From the NCBI RefSeq assembly GCF_007680845.1, contig NZ_VEIY01000005.1, positions 124,001-188,000 of the forward strand: a stretch of DNA of 64,000 nucleotides, given 5' to 3'. A model generated the notes under the pieces. It was given only the letters and a program-made list of their open reading frames with translations, did not search any database and was not told the DNA's origin. This stretch comes from Curtobacterium pusillum (GTDB taxonomy: Bacteria > Actinomycetota > Actinomycetes > Actinomycetales > Microbacteriaceae). This document shows, piece after piece, positions 26,746 to 38,798 of this stretch. Made by a program: the position numbers and the translations under genes. Positions within the stretch are counted from its first letter, which is position 1. Each line of letters starts with the position of its first letter.

Positions 26746-28117
26746 CCCCGCCGTTCCAGCGGTCCCCGCGGCGCCGGGCGGTGCGGGCGGCTCGTCCGGT
26801 CCCGACGGTGCCGCCGCCGCGACCACCCCGGACGGCGTGGCCGCGTCGGCGGCTCCGGCCGCGTCGGCGGCTCCGGCCGCGCCGGCGGCTCCGGCCGCGC
26901 CGGCGTTCGAGGCGTCGCACGAGGCCGTCAAGGTCATCGACACGCGCGAGGAGTACCTGGAGGCGGTCGCCGCGATCGCCGCCGGACACGGCCCGGTCGC
27001 CCTCGACGCCGAGCGCGCCAGCGGCTACCGGTACTCGCAGCGCGCCTACCTCATCCAGGTGTTCCGCCGCGGTGCCGGCGCGTTCCTCTTCGACCCGATC
27101 CCGATCGGCGACTTCACCGAGCTGCAGGACGCCATCGTCGACGAGGAGTGGCTCTTCCACGCGGCATCGCAGGACCTCCCGTGCCTGCAGGAGGTCGGCC
27201 TCGTCCCGACCCGCATCTTCGACACCGAGCTCGGGGCCCGCATCGCCGGGTTCCCGCGGGTCGGTCTCGGCGCGGTCGTCGAGCAGCTGCTCGGGATCAC
27301 GCTCGCGAAGGCGCACTCGGCCGCGGACTGGTCGACCCGTCCGCTCCCCCAGTCGTGGCTCGTGTACGCGTCGCTGGACGTCGAGCTCCTCCCCGACCTC
27401 CGGGACGCCCTCGCGGCAGTGCTGGAGGAGGCGGGCAAGACCCGCATCGCCCAGGAGGAGTTCGACGCCGTGCTGCACCGGGCGCCGAAGCCGCCGCGTG
27501 CCGAGCCCTGGCGCCGGCTCTCCGGCATGCACGCGCTCCGCGGCGCCCGTGCCCTCGCGATCGCCCGCTCCCTCTGGACCGCACGCGACACGTACGCCCG
27601 CGAGGCCGACATCGCCCCGGGCCGGACCGTCCCCGACGCCGCGATCGTCGCGGCGGCTGCGGCCAACCCCGCATCGAAGGGCGAGCTGAGCGGCGTCAAG
27701 GCGTTCACCGGCCGCGCCAGCCGCTCCGAGCTCGACCGGTGGTGGGCCGCCGTCGAGGAGGGTCGCACGACCGAGGACCTCCCGAAGCTCCGCGGCGCCG
27801 GCGAGGCCACGCTGCCACCGCCCCGCGCCTGGGCCGACCGCAACCCGGCCGCCGACCGGCGCTACAAGGCCGCCCGTGCCGCGGTCGTCGCCCGCGCCGA
27901 GGAGCTCGACCTCCCCGTCGAGAACCTCCTCACGCCGGACACCCTCCGCACGGTCGCGTGGGAGCCGCCGACGCCGATCGCGACGGAGACGGTCGGCGCC
28001 GTGCTCGCCGCGCACGACGCCCGTCCGTGGCAGGTCGAGGAGACGGCGTCGATCATCGCGCACGCCTTTGTCGCTGCTGCACAGGACCCTGCTGCCGAGA
28101 GCAACACGCAGTCGTAG
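26738..28117 (+). CDS. rnd: Ribonuclease D (HRDC domain)
   Basis: This 3'-5' exoribonuclease takes part in stable-RNA maturation. The DEDDy exonuclease core begins at about residue 65, with the first Asp and Glu in VALDAERASGYRYSQRA, the second Asp in FHAASQDLPCL, and the last Tyr/Asp in VYASLDVELLPDL. An HRDC-type helical domain occupies the second half (around AEPWRRLSGMHALRG and GELSGVKAFTGRAS). The first 55 residues are a disordered Ala/Pro tail built from an 18-base repeat and are absent from most homologues. Length is 459 residues. It overlaps DUF3000 by eight bases. Confidence 0.92.
   Translation: MTDPAVPAVPAAPGGAGGSSGPDGAAAATTPDGVAASAAPAASAAPAAPAAPAAPAFEASHEAVKVIDTREEYLEAVAAIAAGHGPVALDAERASGYRYSQRAYLIQVFRRGAGAFLFDPIPIGDFTELQDAIVDEEWLFHAASQDLPCLQEVGLVPTRIFDTELGARIAGFPRVGLGAVVEQLLGITLAKAHSAADWSTRPLPQSWLVYASLDVELLPDLRDALAAVLEEAGKTRIAQEEFDAVLHRAPKPPRAEPWRRLSGMHALRGARALAIARSLWTARDTYAREADIAPGRTVPDAAIVAAAAANPASKGELSGVKAFTGRASRSELDRWWAAVEEGRTTEDLPKLRGAGEATLPPPRAWADRNPAADRRYKAARAAVVARAEELDLPVENLLTPDTLRTVAWEPPTPIATETVGAVLAAHDARPWQVEETASIIAHAFVAAAQDPAAESNTQS
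26840..26905 (+). repeat. 18-base minisatellite within rnd
   Basis: The unit gccgcgtcggcggctccg is repeated about 3.6 times, with gcgcc replacing gcgtc in later copies, and encodes ASAAPA-type repeats in the N-terminal tail of RNase D. Length variation between strains is expected here. Confidence 0.8.
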
Positions 28118-28242
28118 GAACGCCCCAACCGGCATGCGTCCGCCCAGGCTGAGGGCATAGCGTCGTGTCCGTCGCCGGGGGAACCCGGCCGGTCGGGGTG
28201 GAACGTGCCCCGACCTGATCGATGAGGATCTGGAGGCCCAGA

Positions 28243-29454
28243 TTGCCCAAGGCAGCAGACGTCGTCTTCGTGGACGGTGTCCGGACACCGTTCGGACGAG
28301 CCGGTGAGAAGGGGGTGTTCTGGAAGACCCGCGCGGACGACCTCGCGGTGCACGCGATGCGCGGACTCCTCGACCGGAACAGCTCGCTGGACGGGGCAGC
28401 GGTCGACGACGTCGCCGTCGCCGCGACGACCCAGCAAGGCGACCAGGGGCTCACGCTCGGCCGGACCGTCGGGATGCTCGCGGGCCTCCCGAAGACCGTC
28501 CCCGGCTACGCCATCGACCGGATGTGCGCCGGCGCCATGACGAGCGTCACCACGCTCGCCGGTGCGATCGCCTTCGGCGCCGCGGACGTCGCGATCGCCG
28601 GCGGTGTCGAGCACATGGGCCGACACCCGATGGGCTTCAACGCCGACCCGAACCCGCGCTTCGTCGCGGAGCGTCTGGTGAACGGCGACGCCCTCGTCAT
28701 GGGCAAGACGGCGGAGCGGCTGCACGACCGCTTCCCCGCGATCACGAAGGACCGCACGGACGCGTTCGCCGTCCAGTCGCAGCAGCGCTACGCCGCCGCG
28801 TGGGCAGCGGGCAAGCTGCAGCCGGACGTCGTCCCGGTCGAGGTGAACACCGGTGAAGGCTGGGACATCGTGTCCAGTGACGAGCCGCCCCGGCCCGGCA
28901 CCACCCTGGAGGCGCTGGCCGCCTTGAAGACGCCGTTCCGGCCCCACGGACGGATCACCGCCGGCAACGCGGCGGGCCTCAACGACGGCGCCACGATGAG
29001 CCTGCTCGCGTCGGAGGACGGTGCGAAGCAGCACGGCCTGCCGACGAAGATGCGCATGGTCTCCTTCGCGTTCGCCGGCGTGGACCCCGAGGTGATGGGC
29101 ATCGGTCCCGTCCCCGCGACCGACAAGGCCCTCGCGAAGGCCGGACTGTCGATCGACGACATCGGGCTGTTCGAGATCAACGAGGCGTTCGCCGTCCAGG
29201 TGCTCGCCTTCCTCGACAACTACGGCATCGCCCAGGACTCCGCGAACGTGAACGCCTGGGGCGGCGCGATCGCCGTCGGGCACCCGCTGGCGTCGAGCGG
29301 CGTCCGCCTGATGAACCAGCTCGCGGCGCAGTTCGCCGAGCGTCCCGACGTCAAGTACGGCATCACCACGATGTGCATCGGTCTCGGCCAGGGCGGCACC
29401 GTGATCTGGGAGAACCCGAACTTCAGCAAGTCCGCAGCACGGAAGGCGGCGTGA
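28243..29454 (+). CDS. fadA: Acetyl-CoA C-acyltransferase (thiolase, FadA-like)
   Basis: This thiolase performs the last step of beta-oxidation, cleaving 3-ketoacyl-CoA with CoA. The 403-residue protein has the acyl-accepting Cys in IDRMCAGAMTS (about residue 92), the catalytic His in AVGHPLASSG and the second Cys in TTMCIGLGQGG. TTG 28243 is preferred as the start because GGAG lies 7 bases upstream and it begins the conserved sequence. An in-frame ATG 21 bases earlier would place the Shine-Dalgarno inside the gene. fadB follows after two bases, so both subunits of the trifunctional complex are co-translated. Confidence 0.92.
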   Translation: MPKAADVVFVDGVRTPFGRAGEKGVFWKTRADDLAVHAMRGLLDRNSSLDGAAVDDVAVAATTQQGDQGLTLGRTVGMLAGLPKTVPGYAIDRMCAGAMTSVTTLAGAIAFGAADVAIAGGVEHMGRHPMGFNADPNPRFVAERLVNGDALVMGKTAERLHDRFPAITKDRTDAFAVQSQQRYAAAWAAGKLQPDVVPVEVNTGEGWDIVSSDEPPRPGTTLEALAALKTPFRPHGRITAGNAAGLNDGATMSLLASEDGAKQHGLPTKMRMVSFAFAGVDPEVMGIGPVPATDKALAKAGLSIDDIGLFEINEAFAVQVLAFLDNYGIAQDSANVNAWGGAIAVGHPLASSGVRLMNQLAAQFAERPDVKYGITTMCIGLGQGGTVIWENPNFSKSAARKAA

Positions 29455-29456
29455 GC

Positions 29457-31595
29457 ATGACCATCGTCGACAACGACCGGCTCCTCGCGCTCAGCGAGGA
29501 CGAGGTCGTCACCCACTCGTACGTCAAGCACGTCGCCCTGCCCTCCGGCGGGACGCTCGCGCTCATCACGCTCGACAACGGCAAGGACTACAAGCGACCG
29601 TCGACCCTCGGGCCGCGCACGCTGCACGAGCTGTCCGGGGTGCTGGACACCCTGAAGACCGAAGCGGCGGCCGGCACGGTCCAGGCGGTCGCGATCACCG
29701 GCAAGGAGTACTGCTTCGCCGCCGGCGCGGACCTCTCGCAGGCGGCCGCCGTGCCGTCGCGGGAAGTCGCGCACGACCTGGCCGCCCTGGGCCACGCCAC
29801 GCTCCGGAAGCTCTCCGACCTCGGTGTCCCGTCGTTCGCGTTCATCAACGGGATCGCGCTCGGCGGCGGCCTCGAGATCGGCCTGCACTGCACCTACCGC
29901 GTGTTCTCCTCGGCGGCGCAGGGCATCGGTCTGCCGGAGGTCTTCCTCGGCATCATCCCCGGCTGGGGCGGCGCGACGCTGCTCCCCCGGTTGATCGGCC
30001 CCGAGAAGGCGCTGCGCGTCATCGTCGAGAACCCGCTCAAGAACAACCGGCTGCTGGACGGTCCGGCTGCGGTCGAGCTCGGCATCGGCGACGCCCTCAT
30101 CCCGTCGGTGACGTTCCTGCCCTCGGCTGTGGCGTGGGCCGACGGCGTCGTCAGCGGCCGGACCAAGGTCGTCCGGAAGAACGAGCCCGGCGTGCTCGAG
30201 AAGGCCGCGTGGGGCACGGTCGTCAAGGTCGCCCGCGGACAGGTGGCGTCGAAGATCGGCACCGTCCCGAAGTCGCCGTTCCGGGCGCTCGACCTCGTCG
30301 CCTCGGCCAAGTCGGGGTCCCTCGACGACCGCTTCGCCGACGAGGACGACGCCCTCGCCGACCTCATCTCCGGCGACCAGTTCGCGGCGTCGATGTACGC
30401 CTTCGACCTCGTGCAGAAGCGCGCGAAGCGTCCGGTCGGTGCTCCCGAGGGGGTCGAGCCGAAGAAGATCACGAAGGTCGGCGTCCTCGGCGCCGGACTC
30501 ATGGCGTCGCAGTTCGCGCTGCTCTTCGCCCGGCGGCTCGGTGTCCCCGTCGTGATCACCGACGTCTCGCAGGAGCGGGTCGACGCCGGGGTCGCCCGGA
30601 TCGGCGCGTCCGTCCAGGAGCTCCTGACGAAGGGCCGCATCTCCCCCGACGACGCGAACCGCATCACCGCCCTCGTGTCCGGATCCGTGTCGTACGACGC
30701 GTTCGCGGACGCCGACTGGGTGATCGAGGCCGTGTTCGAGGAGATGACCGTCAAGCAGGACGTCCTCCGTCGGATCGAGGCGGTCATCGCGCCCGACGCG
30801 ATCCTCGCCACGAACACGTCGTCCCTCTCGGTGGACGAGATGGCGTCGGTGCTGACGAACCCGGAACGCCTCGTCGGCTTCCACTTCTTCAACCCGGTCG
30901 CGGTCATGCCGCTGCTCGAGGTCGTGCAGGCGTCGAAGACCTCGGACGAGGCCCTCGTGACCGCCCTCGCCGTGGCGAAGACCCTCAAGAAGACCGCGAT
31001 CATCACCGCCGACCAGCCAGGCTTCGTCGTGAACCGGGTGCTCGCCCGCGTCCTCGGCGAAGCGATGCGCGGCGTCGAGGAGGGCACCCCGTTCGACGTC
31101 GTCGCCCAGGGTGCGGCGCCGCTCGGTCTGCCGATGTCGCCGTTCGAGCTGCTCGAACTCGTCGGGCTCCCCGTCGGCGCGCACGTGCTCGACTCGCACC
31201 ACGCCGCGTGGCCGGAGCGCTTCTACCCCGGTGACGGGCTGAAGAAGATCGCCGAGTACGGGCACATCCTCACGCGCGACAAGAAGGGCAACGCGACCGG
31301 GTACGACCCCGCTGCCGTGAAGCTCGTCGCGCCGGCTCGCCGTGACGCCTCGCCGGTGGACGCGGCGACGATGCAGCAGCGGTTCGAGGACGCCCTCGCG
31401 GACGAGCTGCACCGGATGCTCGCCGACGGGGTGGTGCAGCACGTGGAGGAGATCGACCTCGGTCTCATCCTCGGCGCCGGCTACCCGTTCCAGGCGGGCG
31501 GGATCAGCCCGTACCTCGACCGCTCGGGTGCGTCCGAGCGCGTGTTCGGCGGTTCGTTCCACGACCCGCTGATCGTCGGCCCCGCCTCGCGCTGA
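29457..31595 (+). CDS. fadB: 3-hydroxyacyl-CoA dehydrogenase / enoyl-CoA hydratase (FadB-like)
   Basis: This bifunctional beta-oxidation enzyme has 712 residues. The N-terminal hydratase domain shows the oxyanion segments AITGKEYCFAAGADLSQ and GGGLEIGLHCTYRV. The dehydrogenase domain starts near residue 340 with the NAD-binding GVLGAGLMASQFALLF, followed by VGFHFFNPVAVMPLLEVV, which carries the catalytic His, and DQPGFVVNRVLARVL. It follows fadA directly and should form the alpha subunit of the same complex. No regulator gene is adjacent. A family 3 palindrome lies 63 bases after its stop. Confidence 0.94.
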   Translation: MTIVDNDRLLALSEDEVVTHSYVKHVALPSGGTLALITLDNGKDYKRPSTLGPRTLHELSGVLDTLKTEAAAGTVQAVAITGKEYCFAAGADLSQAAAVPSREVAHDLAALGHATLRKLSDLGVPSFAFINGIALGGGLEIGLHCTYRVFSSAAQGIGLPEVFLGIIPGWGGATLLPRLIGPEKALRVIVENPLKNNRLLDGPAAVELGIGDALIPSVTFLPSAVAWADGVVSGRTKVVRKNEPGVLEKAAWGTVVKVARGQVASKIGTVPKSPFRALDLVASAKSGSLDDRFADEDDALADLISGDQFAASMYAFDLVQKRAKRPVGAPEGVEPKKITKVGVLGAGLMASQFALLFARRLGVPVVITDVSQERVDAGVARIGASVQELLTKGRISPDDANRITALVSGSVSYDAFADADWVIEAVFEEMTVKQDVLRRIEAVIAPDAILATNTSSLSVDEMASVLTNPERLVGFHFFNPVAVMPLLEVVQASKTSDEALVTALAVAKTLKKTAIITADQPGFVVNRVLARVLGEAMRGVEEGTPFDVVAQGAAPLGLPMSPFELLELVGLPVGAHVLDSHHAAWPERFYPGDGLKKIAEYGHILTRDKKGNATGYDPAAVKLVAPARRDASPVDAATMQQRFEDALADELHRMLADGVVQHVEEIDLGLILGAGYPFQAGGISPYLDRSGASERVFGGSFHDPLIVGPASR

Positions 31596-31658
31596 CGCGG
31601 CGCTCGGCGCTGGCCGCCCGGCGCTGGTCGCCCGGCGCTCTGCGCTGGTCGCTCCGCG

Positions 31659-31713
31659 CCACGGAACCGACGTCGAACCAGGCACACCGCCCGGTTCGAC
31701 GTCGGTTCCGTGG
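31659..31713. repeat. Family 3 palindrome after fadB
   Basis: ccacggaaccgacgtcgaacc and ggttcgacgtcggttccgtgg pair perfectly over 21 bases around a 13-base loop. The sequence before it (31606-31655) is a short array of cggcgctggtcgcc-like units. It could end the fadAB transcript. Confidence 0.78.
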
Positions 31714-31760
31714 TTCGACCCGGACGTCGGCGACCGGGCCGCGAGGCGTAGCGTGCAAGC

Positions 31761-32117
31761 ATGACGCAGGAGTGGTGGGCACCGAGGCCCTCGACGGACC
31801 GTCCCAGCGTCGTGGTGCCGGTCCCGCTCGCCGACGTCCCGGCGCTCCTGCAGCGGGCCGTGGACGCCGTGCCCGGGGCTGCCGCGATGGAGATCCGGCC
31901 GGACGGTGCCGTCGTCGGCCGACGCACCTCGTTCGCCCTCCGCGCCGAGAACATCGTGTTCGCCTTCCACCGGGAGACGGCGACGAGCGCTCGGGTGGAG
32001 ATCCTCCGCGAGGGTCGCGACGGCCTGTCCTACGGCCAGGTGCTCTGGGTCACGCCGATGGCCCGGGCGATCCTCGCCGGACTGCGGTCGGGCGCTCCGA
32101 CCGCGCCGTCCGCCTGA
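31761..32117 (+). CDS. Small hypothetical protein
   Basis: This is a 118-residue protein that I do not recognise. It begins MTQEWWAPRP and contains a VPLADVPALLQRAV helix and beta-like strands (ENIVFAFHRETATSARVEIL). It has no signal peptide or membrane segment. It lies alone between two copies of the family 3 palindrome and is convergent with dxs. Codon use is normal for the window, with strong third-position GC, which supports a real gene, but there is no motif to confirm it. Confidence 0.6.
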   Translation: MTQEWWAPRPSTDRPSVVVPVPLADVPALLQRAVDAVPGAAAMEIRPDGAVVGRRTSFALRAENIVFAFHRETATSARVEILREGRDGLSYGQVLWVTPMARAILAGLRSGAPTAPSA

Positions 32118-32200
32118 CCTCGTCGCGTCGCCGCTACCGGGAGGCCCGTCCCCGCGCGGAGCCGCGCGCGCCGAACGTCGGGGCGCGGGCGCGGCGCGTG

Positions 32201-32261
32201 GAACCACGGAACCGACGTCGAACGGCGCCCGCGGCCCGGTTCGACGTCGCATCCGTGGTTC
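32201..32261. repeat. Family 3 palindrome before dxs 3' end
   Basis: gaaccacggaaccgacgtcgaac pairs with gttcgacgtcgcatccgtggttc (few mismatches) around a 15-base loop. It lies between the convergent hypothetical gene and dxs and may serve as a terminator for both. Confidence 0.75.
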
Positions 32262-32325
32262 GACGCCCGGGCGCCGAGCCGCCGCGCCCGCGCGCCAGCG
32301 CCGCGCGTCAGCCGCGCCGCGCGCG

Positions 32326-34254
32326 TCAGCGGTCCGCGGACTCCCGCGACCGCGCCGGCTTCGCCTGTGGCAACTTCGTCCCGACGACCTGGTCGATGAC
32401 GTCCCGCGCGATCGCCTGCGCCGTGAGCCCGACGTCCGCGAGGATCTGCGACCGCGACGCGTGCTCGATGAACTCGTCCGGCAGGCCGAGCTCGTTCACG
32501 CCGGTGTCGACGCCGGCCGCCCGGAGGTCCTGACGCAGCCGCGTGCCGACCCCGCCGACCCGGACCCCGTCCTCGATCGTGATCACGAGCCGGTGGTCCC
32601 TCGAGAGGTCGATGAGCGACGCCGGGATCGGCACCACCCATCGCGGGTCGACGACGGTCACGCCGATGCCCTGCCCCTCCAGCAACTCCGCCGCGTCGAG
32701 CGCGACGGGCACCATCGACCCGACCGCGACGAACAGCACGTCCGGCGACGACTCCGCGTCCCGCAGCACGTCGACGCCGTCGGGCAGCCGGCGGAGCGCG
32801 GGGACGTCCGGCCCGACGGAACCCTTCGACCAGCGGAGGACGGTCGGGGCGTCGTCGACGGCCACGGCCTCGTGGAACTCCTCGCGCAGTGTCGCCGCGT
32901 CCCGGGGCGCCGCGATCCGGATGCCCGGGACGACCTGGAGGAGTGCGAGGTCCCACATGCCGTGGTGTGACGGCCCGTCCGGTCCGGTGATGCCGGCGCG
33001 GTCGAGGACGAACGTGACGCCCGCCTTGTGCAGCGCGACGTCCATGAGCACCTGGTCGAACGCGCGGTTGAGGAACGTGGCGTAGAGGGCGACCACGGGG
33101 TGCAGTCCCCCGTACGCGAGCCCGGCCGCGGTCGTCACGGCGTGCTGCTCGGCGATCCCGACGTCGATCACGCGCGACGGGTGCCGCTCCTGGAACAGGT
33201 GCAGCCCGGTCGGACGGAGCATCGCAGCGGTGATGGCCACGATCCGCTGGTCCGACGCCCCGACGTCCGCGAGCGTCGACGCGAACACCGACGTCCACGA
33301 CGGCCCCGACGACACGTCGAGCGACTCACCGGTCTCCGGGTCGATGTGCCCGACGGCGTGGAACTGGTCCGCCTGGTCGCGGAGCGCCGGCTCGAAACCG
33401 TGCCCCTTCTCGGTGATGGCGTGCACGATCGTCGGCGCGCCGTACTCCTTGGCCTGCCGGAGTGCAGCTTCCATCGCGCGCTGGTCGTGCCCGTTCACCG
33501 GACCGATGTACTTGATGTCGAGGTTCGAGTACAGGGCCTCGTTGTTCGTGAACCGCGACAGGAACCCGTGCAGGCCACCGCGGACCCCGCGGTAGAAGGC
33601 GCGTCCCGGGGCACCGAACCGTGCGGCCGCGGCCTGCGACTTCTCGAACAGGGCGCGGTACTCGCGACGGGTCCGCACCGAGCTGAGGAAGCGCGCCATG
33701 CCCCCGATGGTCGGCGCGTAGGAGCGCCCGTTGTCGTTCACGACGATCACGAGGCGACGGTCGTTGCCGTCCGAGATGTTGTTGAGCGCTTCCCAGGTCA
33801 TCCCGCCGGTGAGGGCACCGTCGCCGACGACGGCCACCACGGTGCGGTCGGCCTGTCCGGTCTGCACGAACGCGCGGGAGATGCCGTCCGCCCAGGACAG
33901 CGACGAGGACGCGTGCGAGGACTCCACGATGTCGTGCTCCGACTCGCTCCGCTGCGGGTAGCCGGCCAGACCCCCGCGCTCGCGCAGGTGCGAGAAGTCC
34001 TGCCGCCCCGTCACGAGCTTGTGCACGTACGACTGGTGCCCGGTGTCGAAGACCATCGGGTCGTGCGGCGAGTCGAACACCCGGTGCATCGCGAGCGTGA
34101 GCTCGACGACGCCGAGGTTCGGTCCGAGGTGCCCGCCGGTCTTCGCGACCTCCGCCACGAGGAACCGCCGGATCTCCGCCGCCAGTTCCGTCATCTGCTG
34201 GTCGGACAGGCGCTTGAGGTCGCGCGGCGACGTGATGCTCGAGAGCAGACTCAC
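32326..34254 (-). CDS. dxs: 1-deoxy-D-xylulose-5-phosphate synthase
   Basis: DXS condenses pyruvate and glyceraldehyde 3-phosphate, the first step of the MEP isoprenoid pathway, using thiamine diphosphate. The 642-residue protein has the ThDP-binding motif GDGALTGGMTWEALNN near residues 150-165, the early GGHLGPNLGVVELTLAMH segment, and the transketolase-like DRAGITGPDGPSHHGMWD block. GTG 34254 follows GAAAGGAGCGCCC and begins the conserved sequence, so a long upstream in-frame extension is rejected. It lies downstream of acnA on the same strand but is separated by a perfect palindrome. Confidence 0.95.
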   Translation of the reverse strand: MSLLSSITSPRDLKRLSDQQMTELAAEIRRFLVAEVAKTGGHLGPNLGVVELTLAMHRVFDSPHDPMVFDTGHQSYVHKLVTGRQDFSHLRERGGLAGYPQRSESEHDIVESSHASSSLSWADGISRAFVQTGQADRTVVAVVGDGALTGGMTWEALNNISDGNDRRLVIVVNDNGRSYAPTIGGMARFLSSVRTRREYRALFEKSQAAAARFGAPGRAFYRGVRGGLHGFLSRFTNNEALYSNLDIKYIGPVNGHDQRAMEAALRQAKEYGAPTIVHAITEKGHGFEPALRDQADQFHAVGHIDPETGESLDVSSGPSWTSVFASTLADVGASDQRIVAITAAMLRPTGLHLFQERHPSRVIDVGIAEQHAVTTAAGLAYGGLHPVVALYATFLNRAFDQVLMDVALHKAGVTFVLDRAGITGPDGPSHHGMWDLALLQVVPGIRIAAPRDAATLREEFHEAVAVDDAPTVLRWSKGSVGPDVPALRRLPDGVDVLRDAESSPDVLFVAVGSMVPVALDAAELLEGQGIGVTVVDPRWVVPIPASLIDLSRDHRLVITIEDGVRVGGVGTRLRQDLRAAGVDTGVNELGLPDEFIEHASRSQILADVGLTAQAIARDVIDQVVGTKLPQAKPARSRESADR

Positions 34255-34307
34255 GGGCGCTCCTTTCGTGGGGCTGTCGGCCCACCATATCCGCGCGACC
34301 CGACAAC

Positions 34308-34349
34308 GGACGGGAGGCGCGGTGCCAGCTGGCACCGCGCCTCCCGTCC
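34308..34349 (-). repeat. Family 2 perfect palindrome between acnA and dxs
   Basis: A 42-base perfect palindrome with arms ggacgggaggcgcggtgcc and ggcaccgcgcctcccgtcc joined by AGCT. It starts 14 bases beyond the acnA stop on the minus strand and probably terminates acnA. An almost identical copy is at 48314-48355. Confidence 0.82.
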
Positions 34350-34363
34350 GCCTTCTGGGTGCG

Positions 34364-37180
<2,817 letters not shown>

Positions 37181-37309
37181 TGTGCCGCCTCCCTGGTTGA
37201 TCGGTGTGCCCCCATCAAAGCGGGGCGCAGGGCGTCCCACCAGCAAGGCAAACCTAATCCCGCCAGCCCGGGAAGGGCCGTGGGAAATTGTCTCGATGTC
37301 GAGACAACT

Positions 37310-38062
37310 CTACACCGCGGGAGCGTCGACCTCGCGCTTGAACACCGTCCGGACGAGCAGCCAGGTGACCCAGAGCAACGCCGCGTAGAGCGGCACGCCG
37401 GTGATCAGCTTGATGCCGGCGAGCAGCTCGACCTGGGCCGTCAGGTACAGCGGGACCTCGATGAGCAGCCGGATCGCGAAGAGCCCCACCCAGAGCCAGG
37501 TCGCGACGGTGAGCACGCGGCGCTTGGCCGGGTCCGCCCGCCAGTCCTGGGGCGTGCCGTCCGCGTCCGGCGGCAGCAGGAACCCGACGATGACCCCGAT
37601 GAGCGGGCGGCGGACCGCGAGCGTCACGAGCAGTCCGACGAGCCACACGGCGTTGATGACGATGCCGGGGATGAAGTTGCTCTCGGCCCGGCCGGTGATG
37701 AGCGCCAGCCCGGCGGAGATGGCCACGCCGAGGATGCCGGCGAAGGACATCACGATCGACTGCCGCTGCACCAGGCGGAGCACCACGAAGACGACGCCGA
37801 TCGCGACCGGGATCAGGACGCTCGGGACGACGGCCTTCGTGATCGCGTACACGACGAGGAAGGCCAGACCCGGGAGCACCGACTCGACGAGCCCGCGGAC
37901 GCCGCCGATGGCCGCGACGAGGGCCTGTCCGGACGGCGCCTCACCCGGTGCGACCTTGCCGAGACCGGTGTTCGCGACCGCCGCACGGAACTGGTCGTTG
38001 AAGGACGGGGTCGCGTCCGACGCGACCCCGTCGGGACGGGTGGTGTCGTCGTGGTCCGGCAC
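37310..38062 (-). CDS. DUF3159 family membrane protein
   Basis: This 250-residue membrane protein is of unknown function and is conserved in actinobacteria downstream of dut and DUF3710. About six hydrophobic segments are visible (for example LAFLVVYAITKAVVPSVLIP, ISAGLALITGR and LAGIKLITGVPLYAALLWVT). The N-terminal 35 residues are polar. It is 13 bases from the DUF3710 stop, so it belongs to the dut operon. No catalytic motif is seen. Confidence 0.88.
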   Translation of the reverse strand: MPDHDDTTRPDGVASDATPSFNDQFRAAVANTGLGKVAPGEAPSGQALVAAIGGVRGLVESVLPGLAFLVVYAITKAVVPSVLIPVAIGVVFVVLRLVQRQSIVMSFAGILGVAISAGLALITGRAESNFIPGIVINAVWLVGLLVTLAVRRPLIGVIVGFLLPPDADGTPQDWRADPAKRRVLTVATWLWVGLFAIRLLIEVPLYLTAQVELLAGIKLITGVPLYAALLWVTWLLVRTVFKREVDAPAV

Positions 38063-38075
38063 CGTGCCTCCAGGC

Positions 38076-38798
38076 TCAGATGGCCGACTGCGTCGACTTC
38101 GGCATGTGCAGCGGGATGAGGTCGCGCGGCGGCATCGGCGTGGTCCCGCGGACCACGACGACGCTGCGGAACAGGTCCTCGATCTCGCTGGCGTCGTCGG
38201 GCTGCTCGGCGGCCTTGCCGGCGATCACGCCGCGCAGGAACCAGCGCGGGCCGTCGACGCCGATGAAGCGTGCCGGGCGGGCACCGTCGGTGACGCCGCT
38301 GCCGTCCGTGACGACGGGGACCTGGGCGCGGAGCTCGGGGCCGAACGGGCCGTCGACCTCGGTCACGACACCGCCCTGGCGCTCGATCTGCTCGGCGATC
38401 TGGCCGCGGATCTCGTGCCACAGGCCGGTGGACCGCGGGGCGGCGAACGGCTGGACCTGGAGCGTCGACTCGTCGTAGTCGAGCCCGACCGCGACGACGC
38501 GCTGCGAGCCCTCCTCGACCTCGAGCCGGAGGTGCAGGCCCTCCCGCGGGAGGACCTTCACGCCGCCGAGGTCGACGTACGGGCGGACCAGGTTCGCCTC
38601 GGTCTCGTCGTGCGGGCCGCTCTCGGAACGGTCCTCGGGGGCGGACTTGTCGGTCGGCGCGACGGCGTCGACCTCGTCGAGGTCTGCGTCGGCGTCGGTC
38701 GCGATGTCGACCTCCGGCGTGGTGTCAGCGACCTCGACGTCGTCGACGACGGCTTCCGCCACCTCGACCTCGTCGCGCTTGCGTCGGCCGAACTTCAT
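38076..38798 (-). CDS. DUF3710 family protein
   Basis: This 240-residue conserved actinobacterial protein of unknown function follows dut. The N-terminus starts MKFGRRKRDE, followed by an acidic disordered part (about residues 10-65). The conserved domain then begins at VRPYVDLGGVKVLPREGLHL and includes FAAPRSTGLWHEIRGQI and ARFIGVDGPRWFLRGVI. The ATG overlaps the dut stop (ATGA), giving translational coupling. The dut-DUF3710-DUF3159 order is widely kept in the phylum. Confidence 0.88.
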   Translation of the reverse strand: MKFGRRKRDEVEVAEAVVDDVEVADTTPEVDIATDADADLDEVDAVAPTDKSAPEDRSESGPHDETEANLVRPYVDLGGVKVLPREGLHLRLEVEEGSQRVVAVGLDYDESTLQVQPFAAPRSTGLWHEIRGQIAEQIERQGGVVTEVDGPFGPELRAQVPVVTDGSGVTDGARPARFIGVDGPRWFLRGVIAGKAAEQPDDASEIEDLFRSVVVVRGTTPMPPRDLIPLHMPKSTQSAI

